From: JANNYA01 sp031409855
GTDB taxonomy: Bacteria > Pseudomonadota > Gammaproteobacteria > Xanthomonadales > SZUA-5
Direction of reading: 5' to 3'
DNA: 11,886 bases
NCBI GenBank assembly: GCA_031409855.1
Contig: JANNYA010000018.1
Span: 1-11,886, forward strand
Part shown: positions 1 through 7,787 of the stretch, piece after piece
How the letters are laid out: every line of letters starts with the position of its first letter
How positions within the stretch are numbered: position 1 is the stretch's first letter
Made by a program: the position numbers and the translations under genes
The notes under the pieces: model-generated
Database searches by the model: none
What the model was told of the DNA's origin: nothing
Seen by the model: only the letters and a program-made list of their open reading frames with translations

Positions 1-3000
1 TTGGATTGCGGCGGGATCGATCACTCCGGCGCTGTAGTAGCGATAAATCGCTTCGACATCCACCACTTTCACGCTGAAACCCTGTTGCTGCTTCGCCAAG
101 ATCAGCGGCGTCAAGTTCGAGATAAAACTTGGGTGGCTGATGATCAAATAGCTGGCCTTTTCACCGGCAATGGGATCTTCTAACGCCAAGGCGGCTGTCG
201 GCAGCAGGCTGTTATTGACCGGCATGAGGCTCAAGCGATCCCCAGATTGTGCTGCCAGTTCAATGCGCAAGCTGCCTGCACTGATGGCATCGGTTTTCAA
301 CACGCTTTGTGCGCCGCCGCGTTCCAATACTGCAACGACCGGCACACCGCTGAGGCCGGTGACCACGAAGGTGCTGGCGTTGATTTGATCGGCACCCTCG
401 CTCGCTTTTGTTGCTGCAGCAGGCGGCGTGGCTGGTAACAGCACGCTAAAACGATCCGTTTGCGGATTCAGTTTGCGCGTGTAACCCACGCTGACGGATT
501 CGACATTGACAATATCGGCGGCATAACCGGTGCCGGCCGGTAATTCCAGCGTGAAGGTGTTGGTGCCGTTCAACAGCACGCCAGTCGGCACGGCAAAACG
601 CTCCAGGCGTGCGGTAAAGCCATCAAACTGCACAGCGCCTAACGTCACGCCATTGAGCTTGAACACCGCGTGGTGATCCGGCGTGCTGCCCGCATAATCC
701 AAACCGCCCCAGAAGCTGACTTCGATCGATTCCGGCCCCAAAATCGGCTCGAAAGGCCGAGTCAAACCATCACCTACGGGTGGCGCGACGCGGTCTTTTA
801 GGGTGAAGTTAATACTGCCCACACCGACTGGATTACTGCCACTGCGCAAAGCGCGGAAGCTAAACCACGGGTCTTCCAAGGGCGAGCTAAAGCTGTAGGT
901 GGTGTTGCTGTTCAACACCAGCGTATCCGCCACCGCCAACACTTCAGGGCCCACGCTCAAACCGGTACTGCGCGCGTCGATTTCCGCCAGCGCTAAACTG
1001 CGGCCGATTTCAATGCGATGCACGGATGTGGTCGTGTACAGGCTGTTTTTCACGGCTTTGGCAAAGAACTCAATGGTGCTGCCGGCGCCAAACGCCTTTC
1101 CGGCGACACTAACCCGCGCCGCCTGCGTTTCACTGCCCACGCGCACCGCAATGTTCGTGCTGGATTGGCCGGATAGATCTACGCCTGCGGCGACCAGTTG
1201 CTCGTGCGTGACGCGCACCCACGAGTCCGTCGCCACACGTACTTCCGCCGCCTGCGCGCTGGTGCCGCGCAAAGCCACTGCGCGCACCGCTCGGAAGTTG
1301 GCCTGCTCGGTGTTGACCGACGCCCAATTCAGCGGTGCAGCAAGGCCAACTTCACCGACCGAACTACCGACTTTATACGGGCCGTACAGTTCGGTTTTGC
1401 CATCGACCGAGGATTCCTCGATCCAGATTTGATCCGCACCCGGATTGCGGGCGCGCACGCTGTAAGACTGCTCTTTCAGGCTGTCGATGGCTTTTGAAGC
1501 AACCGAACCAATCTCAACGCGCGCTTGAATGCCTTTGCCGATATCGGCTAACACGCGGAAGCCTAAGGTGCCGGCTTCGGTGGCGGTATTGAAGTTGACG
1601 AGTAAATCGCTGCCGGACTCTAGGACTTGAACGTTACTTAGCGTGACGGGCACCGTTCCGGAATTACCGGTGTAATAGTCCTCGACCTCCCCCGGTGCTG
1701 GATTCGAGTAGGTGAAGCCACTAAGAGCGCCATCGGCCTCACCAAATTCACAAGTTGCGCCAATATCGCTTTCCAGCGCTAGACGCACACGAATGCCAAT
1801 GCCCGGTGTGCTTAAGGGTTGGGTAATCGTGGTTGACGCAGGCAGAACTACTGACAAAAGTGCATTTGTGGTGCCAGTAGGCACCGCAACCGTGCCAATT
1901 TCAGCTTGATCATCAAAGGTGCCATCCGCATCGCGATCCACAAACAGGCAAATACGCGCTGGGGCACCAGTGGTGTTGGTTGCCCGCACCATAGCAGTCA
2001 CCGGGCTTTGCGACGGCGCGCCCGAAATGCGCGTAATCGACTCTAGGCCACTCTCGTCGTCCCCCCCGTCCAAGAGGTCATCGGCAGTGCCGACGCTGTT
2101 TAAACCATCTAAGTCTGCATCAATATTATTCCCGAGGAATAGACCGGCCACAACTTTGGCAATTGGCCCGCCGTCAGCCACGGTGCTGCGATAATTCGGC
2201 GCTGCTCCACCAGAACTTGGGCCGACGCCGACTGCGGCATCCGGCAAATCGCCGTAGTCGTTCAGCGAACTTTCTGCGACCAAATCCTTGCACTGGGTGT
2301 CGGGGGTTTCAGCGGTCTGATTACACTCTGGATCGCCGCCATTTTGGGCAACCGCGACATTATTGATATCTGGCGTGCCCGCTGCGACCTGCACCGTGAT
2401 GTCGAACGATGTGGTGTCTCCTGGGCCTGGACTTGGAGCAAGCGCTCCAGAGTAACTGCACGAAATCTTGTCCAGCGGCACCGTTTGCACTAGCGCGCAG
2501 GACCAAAACGGATCTGCGGAGGTAAAACTCGTGTAAGTGATACCCATACGCAGCGTGTCCTCGACGACAATCGGCGCGAGCGTGCTATTGACTGTCGCTG
2601 CCGGTGCCTGATTGGTAACACTGATCCGGTAGGTGACGCTGCTAACCGCTTCGGTATTCAGCCTACCAAGGGGCAAAATGCGGGTTTTAGTCACCAGCAG
2701 ATCGGGTAATTTAGTTGTATACGTGGCGGTGTTAGTAGCGGTCACATCGGGCCCAACAGGCGGCGTCCCCGTAGCAGTAGCCGTATTAACCACGGTCGTA
2801 GCCAAGTTGCTGACCGTGAATGGCCCGACTACACATTCATAAATATGCGTATCTGACACAGTAGGCAGCGTCAGCGAGGTCGGCGGACCGGCACAGAAAG
2901 AGCCACCCGGAAGCGACGGATCGGTAATCCAAAAGCCGGAGGCCGGACGGTTCAGTGTGGTGTCACCGGTATTCTCGATGGTGAACTGGTAGTAGACACT

Positions 3001-5994
3001 GCCATTAGGTGCTAGTGAGACAAACTCGGCCCAAGGGCCGCTGGGCGAAAGACTAATGCGCTTTTGCAAGCCGACTGCTGGCGCAGGCGTCCATACCGGA
3101 ATGGTATCAGTTGCCGTATTCGTGCCGAGCTGCGCAGTGTTGATGAAATGCGTCACAGCATTACTGGTATTGGTGTAGACCAAGCCGGCTGGACGCGCCG
3201 CACCTGTAGGGGCGGTGATGAAAGCCGTGACCGTACAGGAAGCACCGGGCAGCAAAGTCGCGCTTGCGAGGTTGATGCGGGTATTTGCAGGAAGTGGCAG
3301 GGATACAACACCCCCCGTGCAGTTGGTCGTCGGCGCAGGCGTGGTAAACAACATTTGCGCCGGTGTAGTCGGAAGTATGTCGAGGAAACTCACGTTCTGC
3401 ATCGTGTAGCCGGAATTCGGGTTGGTGATGGTAAAGACCAGACCTGAGGCGCCTCCAGCCAAGATGGGTTTGGTTGTGAATGATTTTACGATGGTAGGCG
3501 GTGCGACGACCAAAAGATCGGCCCTGGCGATGCCGCTCGCGCCGGTGTTGACACCCGTTTCAACAGATGTGACCGGATTCGAGACGTTCTGCTTCAGCCC
3601 GGCAGTGGTTGCTGCCACCACCGCAGAGTAAGTGCAAGAACTGCTTGCAGCGATTGAGCCACCGGTGAGTGAGATCGTTCCGACGGGTGTCTGGGTCAAG
3701 GTTCCGCCGCAGCTGGTGTTAGTCAGCGTGCCAATTGTAAGCCCCGCTGGCACCATATCGGTCAAGCTAACCCCGGTAATGCTAGCTGGCTGAGCGTTGG
3801 GATTACTGATAACGAAAGTGAGGGTTGAAGCCTGTCCGACGCCAATGACCGTAGGTGCAAAAGATTTAGTAACCGTCAGCGGGTTGATAATGCGACAACC
3901 GGTAATGATGACGTCGTCTAGCAGCACATCCGCATTGTTCCCACTGGAATTTGCCTGTGCACCACCAAATATCAAACCAAAGTCGGTGGTGGTCAACCCG
4001 CTCGTCGACGCCAATCCAGTAATTGAGTTAGCAATCGTTCCGGACTTTGTCAGGCCTGTCGCAGTCGTCACCGGTGTTGTGCTGTAGCTACCACCGTCGA
4101 CCCTGGAATAGATGCGGGCCCATTGATTCCCCGCAGCACCCCACTCAGGATTGCCCTCGAAGCCGGCGCGTGCGGAGAGCGTGACGTTGATATATCCGCT
4201 GGTATTCAGAGAGAACTGGAAATATTGCGTTCCAATTGCGGATGGCAGCACTGGAGGCGCGAGATCCGACCAGACGCGCGTACCATTGCCACCCACGCGC
4301 CATGAATTGGCGTTGGGATTTCCGATGACATCGACGTTGGCGTTGTTGCCAGCTGGAACGAACCCTTCGAATGTGGCAATCGGCACACCGGGCACATTAT
4401 CGACGATTGGCGGTGCCGGCCCGTAAGGCGCGGCAAGCGCGCCTACCGTGTTAGCGCTCATGTCCCAACGGGCCAATGTGTCAGTAATGCCGGACAGGCA
4501 AGTTCCGGATGGTGGTGGAGAAACGCTACTCACGGCAAGGCTCGCAGATGCTACAAGCGCAATGCTGGGAGTCAGTGGATTGGCATCATGATCCCAGGTG
4601 ACGCCTACGCCATTGACCTGGAGTTGGTTGGTCGTGTTTAGGAAAGGACTGCCGACCGCTGAAGCGCTGGTAACGTCAACCGAAATGGTGCAAGTGCCCG
4701 TGCCGGCGATCGTTCCGGTTGTGGTATTGCCAAAATTCAAGGTTGTCGCACCTGGCCCGGGCGCGAAATTGCCCGCTCCGCACCCGACTGTTGTCGCTAA
4801 CGGCATCGGTGCCACCACAACGGTTCCGGGCAGGATATCTACCAAGCTATATCCGGTAACCTGGGAAAGGTTAGGGTTGGTAATGGTGATTGACAGCCTG
4901 GATATACCGTTCACAGGAATTGTGGCCGGGGAGAACGATTTGGTCATCAACGCGTTTAACGGATTGTCAATTAAAATCGTGCGACCACCAATACTGTTAT
5001 CGGCGTTATAGTGAAAGCTGCTGCCAGAATAGTCGTAAATCAATGTATTCAGCGCCGAGGAAGTTCCGCCGCTAACATTCAGCACCTGAATACGGTAGGT
5101 GGCCGAAATGGTACCGCCGGTCTTGCCTAAGCCTTGGCACGCCAAATAGTTTGGTAGTAGCGGGCTCAACTGCCAATCACAGCCGTTCGCGTAGAGAAAA
5201 CTTGTGGTCGCAGGCCCAGTGCCCGGCGGACTGCCGTAAAATGGGCTGGTATTAGCGGAATACGTTGACTGCACTCGCAGAATGCGAAATACCGCGTTCG
5301 AGAAGTTCGCGAAGGTCTCTAACTGCTCGTAACCCTGGGTCGCGGTGCTGGCGTCTAAACGAATATCATAGATGTTGCCGACGGCAAGCCCAAAGGAGCC
5401 GCCCGCCGAGACCGAGGTCAGCCCAGGGCCAACCGGCGTTGGGAATGGGTCGCTAATCAGCTTCGGCCCGCTGTAACTAACGTCAAGCACCGAGTTGCGA
5501 TTTTGGGAAATTAGGCGCTCAACGTAGAGTTCGCGCGGCTGGGGGGTAGAAACCGAGCCTGAACCGTCAGTGGCGGTGATGGTGTAGTTGCGCGCCCGGG
5601 TATAAGCCGAGCTGTCACTGTTAAAAACATCGACTTCAAAGTACGCATCCGCGCACGAACCCGCCGCGAGCGCGCCGGTGGTGAGCGCATAACTCGTCAG
5701 AGTACCGCTGCGTAAATTGATACATGCGACGCCGCCAGTGCATCCAGTCGTACCGTTGTTGGTGCCGCCGGCCTGGAACGCAAAAGCTGCGGAAACGGCA
5801 CCGTTGGATGGCGCACCTACCGCGCATACTCTTGCAGCGACCGGAAATCGGAAGGGTCCGGTTGTCGGGCTGTTGCTGTCCAAGCCTACGACGTTCCAAG
5901 TGATCGGTGTCACGGAAAGGGCCGCATGGGCGGAACCTGCGAGCAAAGCGCCGAATAGCAGCCCGGAAAATGAACGTAAATAGCGACGAATCAT
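1..5994 (-). CDS. Giant secreted DUF11/GEVED protein with C25 (gingipain-like) peptidase start, partial
   Basis: The minus-strand frame is open from the ATG at 5994 to base 1 (1998 codons, no stop) and continues off the window. Residues 1-24 form a signal peptide (Arg-rich start, hydrophobic core, AHA|A cleavage site). Three adhesin-like repeats share a K-S-F motif (residues 352, 710, 837), a later TNPN or SNPN, and a Cys followed by a (G/S)xCT Cys, as in DUF11/DUF7933 domains. A beta-rich, jelly-roll-like segment (about 499-700) is inserted between the first two. Two divergent repeats begin near 974 and 1098. A GEVED domain runs from NDYGD (1245) to GEVEDYY (1435-1441). A TEAGTLGFRVL motif (about 1470), typical of proteins carrying C25 peptidases, follows. 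From about 1948, 'SYLIISHPSF' and 'GFSVKVVDVEAIY' resemble the start of the C25 domain; its catalytic His/Cys lie outside. Likely role (inference): exported surface or extracellular protease with a long adhesive stalk. The signal peptide and strong ribosome site support the start. Confidence 0.88.
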   Translation of the reverse strand, partial: MIRRYLRSFSGLLFGALLAGSAHAALSVTPITWNVVGLDSNSPTTGPFRFPVAARVCAVGAPSNGAVSAAFAFQAGGTNNGTTGCTGGVACINLRSGTLTSYALTTGALAAGSCADAYFEVDVFNSDSSAYTRARNYTITATDGSGSVSTPQPRELYVERLISQNRNSVLDVSYSGPKLISDPFPTPVGPGLTSVSAGGSFGLAVGNIYDIRLDASTATQGYEQLETFANFSNAVFRILRVQSTYSANTSPFYGSPPGTGPATTSFLYANGCDWQLSPLLPNYLACQGLGKTGGTISATYRIQVLNVSGGTSSALNTLIYDYSGSSFHYNADNSIGGRTILIDNPLNALMTKSFSPATIPVNGISRLSITITNPNLSQVTGYSLVDILPGTVVVAPMPLATTVGCGAGNFAPGPGATTLNFGNTTTGTIAGTGTCTISVDVTSASAVGSPFLNTTNQLQVNGVGVTWDHDANPLTPSIALVASASLAVSSVSPPPSGTCLSGITDTLARWDMSANTVGALAAPYGPAPPIVDNVPGVPIATFEGFVPAGNNANVDVIGNPNANSWRVGGNGTRVWSDLAPPVLPSAIGTQYFQFSLNTSGYINVTLSARAGFEGNPEWGAAGNQWARIYSRVDGGSYSTTPVTTATGLTKSGTIANSITGLASTSGLTTTDFGLIFGGAQANSSGNNADVLLDDVIITGCRIINPLTVTKSFAPTVIGVGQASTLTFVISNPNAQPASITGVSLTDMVPAGLTIGTLTNTSCGGTLTQTPVGTISLTGGSIAASSSCTYSAVVAATTAGLKQNVSNPVTSVETGVNTGASGIARADLLVVAPPTIVKSFTTKPILAGGASGLVFTITNPNSGYTMQNVSFLDILPTTPAQMLFTTPAPTTNCTGGVVSLPLPANTRINLASATLLPGASCTVTAFITAPTGAARPAGLVYTNTSNAVTHFINTAQLGTNTATDTIPVWTPAPAVGLQKRISLSPSGPWAEFVSLAPNGSVYYQFTIENTGDTTLNRPASGFWITDPSLPGGSFCAGPPTSLTLPTVSDTHIYECVVGPFTVSNLATTVVNTATATGTPPVGPDVTATNTATYTTKLPDLLVTKTRILPLGRLNTEAVSSVTYRISVTNQAPAATVNSTLAPIVVEDTLRMGITYTSFTSADPFWSCALVQTVPLDKISCSYSGALAPSPGPGDTTSFDITVQVAAGTPDINNVAVAQNGGDPECNQTAETPDTQCKDLVAESSLNDYGDLPDAAVGVGPSSGGAAPNYRSTVADGGPIAKVVAGLFLGNNIDADLDGLNSVGTADDLLDGGDDESGLESITRISGAPSQSPVTAMVRATNTTGAPARICLFVDRDADGTFDDQAEIGTVAVPTGTTNALLSVVLPASTTITQPLSTPGIGIRVRLALESDIGATCEFGEADGALSGFTYSNPAPGEVEDYYTGNSGTVPVTLSNVQVLESGSDLLVNFNTATEAGTLGFRVLADIGKGIQARVEIGSVASKAIDSLKEQSYSVRARNPGADQIWIEESSVDGKTELYGPYKVGSSVGEVGLAAPLNWASVNTEQANFRAVRAVALRGTSAQAAEVRVATDSWVRVTHEQLVAAGVDLSGQSSTNIAVRVGSETQAARVSVAGKAFGAGSTIEFFAKAVKNSLYTTTSVHRIEIGRSLALAEIDARSTGLSVGPEVLAVADTLVLNSNTTYSFSSPLEDPWFSFRALRSGSNPVGVGSINFTLKDRVAPPVGDGLTRPFEPILGPESIEVSFWGGLDYAGSTPDHHAVFKLNGVTLGAVQFDGFTARLERFAVPTGVLLNGTNTFTLELPAGTGYAADIVNVESVSVGYTRKLNPQTDRFSVLLPATPPAAATKASEGADQINASTFVVTGLSGVPVVAVLERGGAQSVLKTDAISAGSLRIELAAQSGDRLSLMPVNNSLLPTAALALEDPIAGEKASYLIISHPSFISNLTPLILAKQQQGFSVKVVDVEAIYRYYSAGVIDPAAIQ

Positions 5995-6000
5995 AAGAAT

Positions 6001-6007
6001 CCCCTTT
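6001..6007 (-). promoter_or_regulatory. Ribosome binding site of the giant secreted protein
   Basis: Read on the minus strand, AAAGGGG lies 6 bases before the ATG at 5994. It is one of the clearest Shine-Dalgarno sequences in the window and fixes the start of the 1998-codon frame at the residue that also opens a well-formed signal peptide. Confidence 0.75.
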
Positions 6008-6010
6008 GAA

Positions 6011-6058
6011 GAAACTTCGTTTCAGCTTCGCAATTTATCCGCCTTTGGCGGATTGCGA
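6011..6058 (-). promoter_or_regulatory. Two stem-loops in the leader of the giant secreted protein
   Basis: Two hairpins lie just upstream of the ribosome binding site on the minus strand. The larger (6028-6058) pairs TCGCAA with TTGCGA and TCCGCC with GGCGGA around a TTT loop: 12 base pairs with a 4-base bulge (6034-6037). The smaller (6011-6023) pairs GAAAC with GTTTC around a 3-base loop and ends 4 bases from the SD motif. Neither is followed by a T-run on either strand, so terminators are unlikely. A leader-RNA role (stability or control of translation) is inference. Confidence 0.45.
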
Positions 6059-6150
6059 CGCTAAAAATCCAATTGCGCACAAGATTGCTCTAATCTAAAT
6101 GCGCACACAACGCTAAAATTTATTTTTACTGAACTTTACACTCGCGTTTT

Positions 6151-6165
6151 TGCTGCGACGCAGCA
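6151..6165. promoter_or_regulatory. Dyad TGCTGC-GAC-GCAGCA, operator candidate
   Basis: A perfect 7-bp-arm inverted repeat around a single central base (6-bp arms if a 3-base loop is allowed) lies between the two divergent genes. It has no T-run after it on either strand, so it reads better as a protein-binding site than a terminator. The regulator is unknown. Confidence 0.35.
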
Positions 6166-6175
6166 TTCTGGGTGG

Positions 6176-6207
6176 TTTACTATTTAAAGCGCCACAAATG
6201 CTATAAA
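6176..6207 (+). promoter_or_regulatory. Weak sigma70-like promoter candidate for trhA
   Basis: TATAAA (6202-6207) is a good -10 match. The only -35-like element is TTTACT (6176-6181), with a long 20-base spacer. Transcription from here would give a leader of about 25-30 bases before the ATG at 6241, with no obvious Shine-Dalgarno sequence. Weakly supported. Confidence 0.25.
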
Positions 6208-6240
6208 AATGGCCTGAGTTCTTAGCCAAATACAATTCCC

Positions 6241-6891
6241 ATGTCAAAGTCCGTCACCTATCACCCGCACGAAGAGCGCCTAAACACCCTGACCCACGCC
6301 CTGGGTGCCTGCGCCGCCAGCATTGCCGCCGCAATTTTGATTGTGGAAACTGTGCTGCGCGGCGGTACAGCAGAATTGATTGGCGCGCTGGCTTTTGGTG
6401 TATCGATGGTGTTGCTTTACGTGGCATCGACGCTGTATCACGACACCCACAACGCGGTGCTGAAGGCGCGCTTTAAGGTGTTTGATCACTGTGCGATTTT
6501 TCTGCTGATTGCGGGCACCTATACGCCTTTCACACTGATCGCCCTGAAAGACAGCAGCGGCTGGTGGTTATTACCGACCATTTGGGCCCTCGCGGCTGCC
6601 GGTATTATTTTTAAGCTGTTTTTCACTGGCCGCTTTAAGTTGGTGTCGACGCTGATTTATCTGGCGATGGGCTGGATGGTGATGGCCGTTATTGGCCCGA
6701 TGTGGCGGGCAATTACGCCTACGTGTGCGTTTTGGTTGGCGGCGGGCGGCTTCGCCTACACTTTAGGTGCGGCGTTTTATTTGGCGAAGCGCATGCCGTA
6801 TGCGCATGCGATTTGGCACGGCTTTGTATTGTTGGGTACGGGGTGTCATTTTGTTGCGGTGACGACGCAGGTTTGGCGGGTAACGAATTAG
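6241..6891 (+). CDS. trhA: Hemolysin III / PAQR-family membrane protein (TrhA-like)
   Basis: The 216-residue product is a polytopic inner-membrane protein with about seven hydrophobic segments, the usual size for bacterial HlyIII/TrhA. Family motifs are intact: ExxNxxTH (E12, N15, H19), SxLYH (63-67), D82 followed by a FLLIAGTYTP block, and PYxHAIWH (186-193) near the C terminus. H67, D82, H189 and H193 match the metal-site residues of the PAQR/adiponectin receptor superfamily. Bacterial members are linked to membrane-fluidity homeostasis; the 'hemolysin' name is historical and does not show toxicity. It is the first plus-strand gene after the divergent region, followed 64 bases later by the next probable ATG. 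There is no clear Shine-Dalgarno before the start, but the N-terminal motif begins close to it, so a much later start is unlikely. Confidence 0.92.
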   Translation: MSKSVTYHPHEERLNTLTHALGACAASIAAAILIVETVLRGGTAELIGALAFGVSMVLLYVASTLYHDTHNAVLKARFKVFDHCAIFLLIAGTYTPFTLIALKDSSGWWLLPTIWALAAAGIIFKLFFTGRFKLVSTLIYLAMGWMVMAVIGPMWRAITPTCAFWLAAGGFAYTLGAAFYLAKRMPYAHAIWHGFVLLGTGCHFVAVTTQVWRVTN

Positions 6892-6955
6892 CGGTACCGA
6901 GAAGTTGAAAACCGGACTAAACTCGAGAACCGTACCTCTGCCGCAAGTTCTACCC

Positions 6956-7198
6956 ATGAACGCGCTTGAATTCAATCAATCCATCGTAAATTATGCCAAT
7001 CGCGACTGGCAATCGGTCGCGACGGCAGTTGCGCTAGCACATCGCACCGAGACTACCGATGCACGGATTAGCGCAAGTGCAGCTATTGCCGCTTCGACGC
7101 GCGCAGTTGGGCGCTTCGATGCGCTGCATGAATCGGATGACTTAGCGGCGCTGGTAAGAATGTTGGCAGCGTTTCAACGAGTTAACAGCCTTGCTTAA
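6956..7198 (+). CDS. Small Ala-rich protein of unknown function, partner of the nucleotidyltransferase gene
   Basis: Not recognised. The ATG at 6956 gives 80 residues; an in-frame TTG at 6905 would add 17 residues with no better ribosome site, so the ATG is preferred. The product looks soluble and mostly helical (alternating Ala, Arg, Asp and Leu, no Cys, no membrane segment, no signal peptide). Its stop overlaps by 8 bases the TTG start of the downstream nucleotidyltransferase-fold gene, which indicates translational coupling and joint function. A small protein encoded just before such an enzyme recalls toxin-antitoxin layouts, where the small partner is often the antitoxin or substrate adaptor, but no antitoxin DNA-binding motif is visible. 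Reality of the gene rests mainly on the coupling and the uninterrupted frame. Confidence 0.6.
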   Translation: MNALEFNQSIVNYANRDWQSVATAVALAHRTETTDARISASAAIAASTRAVGRFDALHESDDLAALVRMLAAFQRVNSLA

Positions 7199-7748
7199 TC
7201 AATGCTTTCGCGATTTGGTAGCCGCGTGCATTGGTGTCGATTGGTGCTTGATCGGCGCGCAAGCAGCGATCGTTTATGGCTCCCGACGCAGTACGCAAGA
7301 TATTGACATTAGTGTCATGGTTGACGAAGCGCTCTGGCCTAACTTTTTTGACACGCTGCAACGATTTGGTTTTGTCGCACGTCGCGAAAATGCGTTGGCA
7401 TTTGCTCAAAGCTCACGTGTGCTGCTAATGCGGCATATCGAATCAAATATCCCAATCGATTTAGTGCTTGCTGGCCCTGGACTTGAAGCGCTTTTTCTTG
7501 AGCGCGCGAGAAACACAGAAATTTTAGGTATGGCAATGCGCGTGCTTGCACCCGAGGACTTAATTGCCTCGAAATTGCTAGCCGGACGGGAGCATGACAT
7601 TGAGGATATCCGTGCCGTAATCGCGCATCAACCGGATTTGAACATTGACCAATTAAACGAACTGCTAACAATGTTTGAATCGGCATTGGATCGTTCGGAT
7701 TTGCATTCTACATTGAAGCACATTTTCGCTTCACTAAAACTGCGCTAA
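7191..7748 (+). CDS. Nucleotidyltransferase-fold protein (AbiEii/DUF6036-like)
   Basis: The 185-residue product has the signature of minimal nucleotidyltransferases related to AbiEii/DUF6036 proteins: IGxxAxxxYGxxRxTxDID (residues 21-39), with D37 and D39 as probable metal-binding carboxylates. D90 in 'IPIDLVL' is a plausible third one. The later block PEDLIASKLLAGREHDIEDI (121-140) fits the conserved EDLIxxKL...DxxDI segment of the same group. Such enzymes move nucleotides onto tRNA or protein, and several are type IV or related toxins; the substrate here is unknown. The start is inferred as TTG 7191, inside the end of the upstream small gene: a stop at 7155 blocks earlier starts, and the next option (TTG 7215) would cut into the domain. 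The hand-counted GC of 7321-7740 is about 47%, below about 57% in 9001-9180, which may reflect acquisition by transfer. Confidence 0.8.
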   Translation: MLNQCFRDLVAACIGVDWCLIGAQAAIVYGSRRSTQDIDISVMVDEALWPNFFDTLQRFGFVARRENALAFAQSSRVLLMRHIESNIPIDLVLAGPGLEALFLERARNTEILGMAMRVLAPEDLIASKLLAGREHDIEDIRAVIAHQPDLNIDQLNELLTMFESALDRSDLHSTLKHIFASLKLR

Positions 7749-7787
7749 ATTGGCCTCCCCGCCTCACCTTCCGATTCGGAGCAACCC

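Larger units (their letters stand above)
5995..6240. promoter_or_regulatory. Divergent intergenic regulatory region
   Basis: This gap separates the minus-strand giant gene from plus-strand trhA and must hold both promoters. It is visibly AT-richer than the flanking genes. Besides the leader hairpins it contains a direct repeat TGCGCACA (6074-6081 and 6100-6107, 26 bases apart), an inverted repeat AGATT-5-AATCT (6082-6096) between those copies, and a 15-bp dyad (6151-6165). No strong consensus promoter was found for the minus-strand gene, and no coding ORF was seen. Confidence 0.5.

Noticed and set aside
1..5994. Many plus-strand ORFs of 60-180 codons across this region
   Set aside because: They lie opposite a single 1998-codon minus-strand frame that has a signal peptide and recognisable domains. 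The plus-strand translations show no family motifs and are shadows.
6028..6058. Rho-independent terminator
   Set aside because: The stem is strong, but no T-run follows on either strand and it sits in the leader of a gene rather than after one.
6241..6891. Reading the hemolysin III homologue as a virulence toxin
   Set aside because: PAQR/HlyIII proteins are widespread integral membrane proteins linked to membrane homeostasis; nothing in the sequence shows lytic activity.
6893..6936. Inverted repeat GGTAC...GTACC after trhA
   Set aside because: Only 5 bp pair across a loop of about 34 bases with a mismatched interior and no T-run; too weak to call a terminator or operator.
7191..7748. Calling the locus a proven AbiE toxin-antitoxin system
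   Set aside because: The enzyme signature fits the broad nucleotidyltransferase superfamily, but the partner lacks the AbiEi winged-helix features and is much shorter, so only a candidate status is justified.
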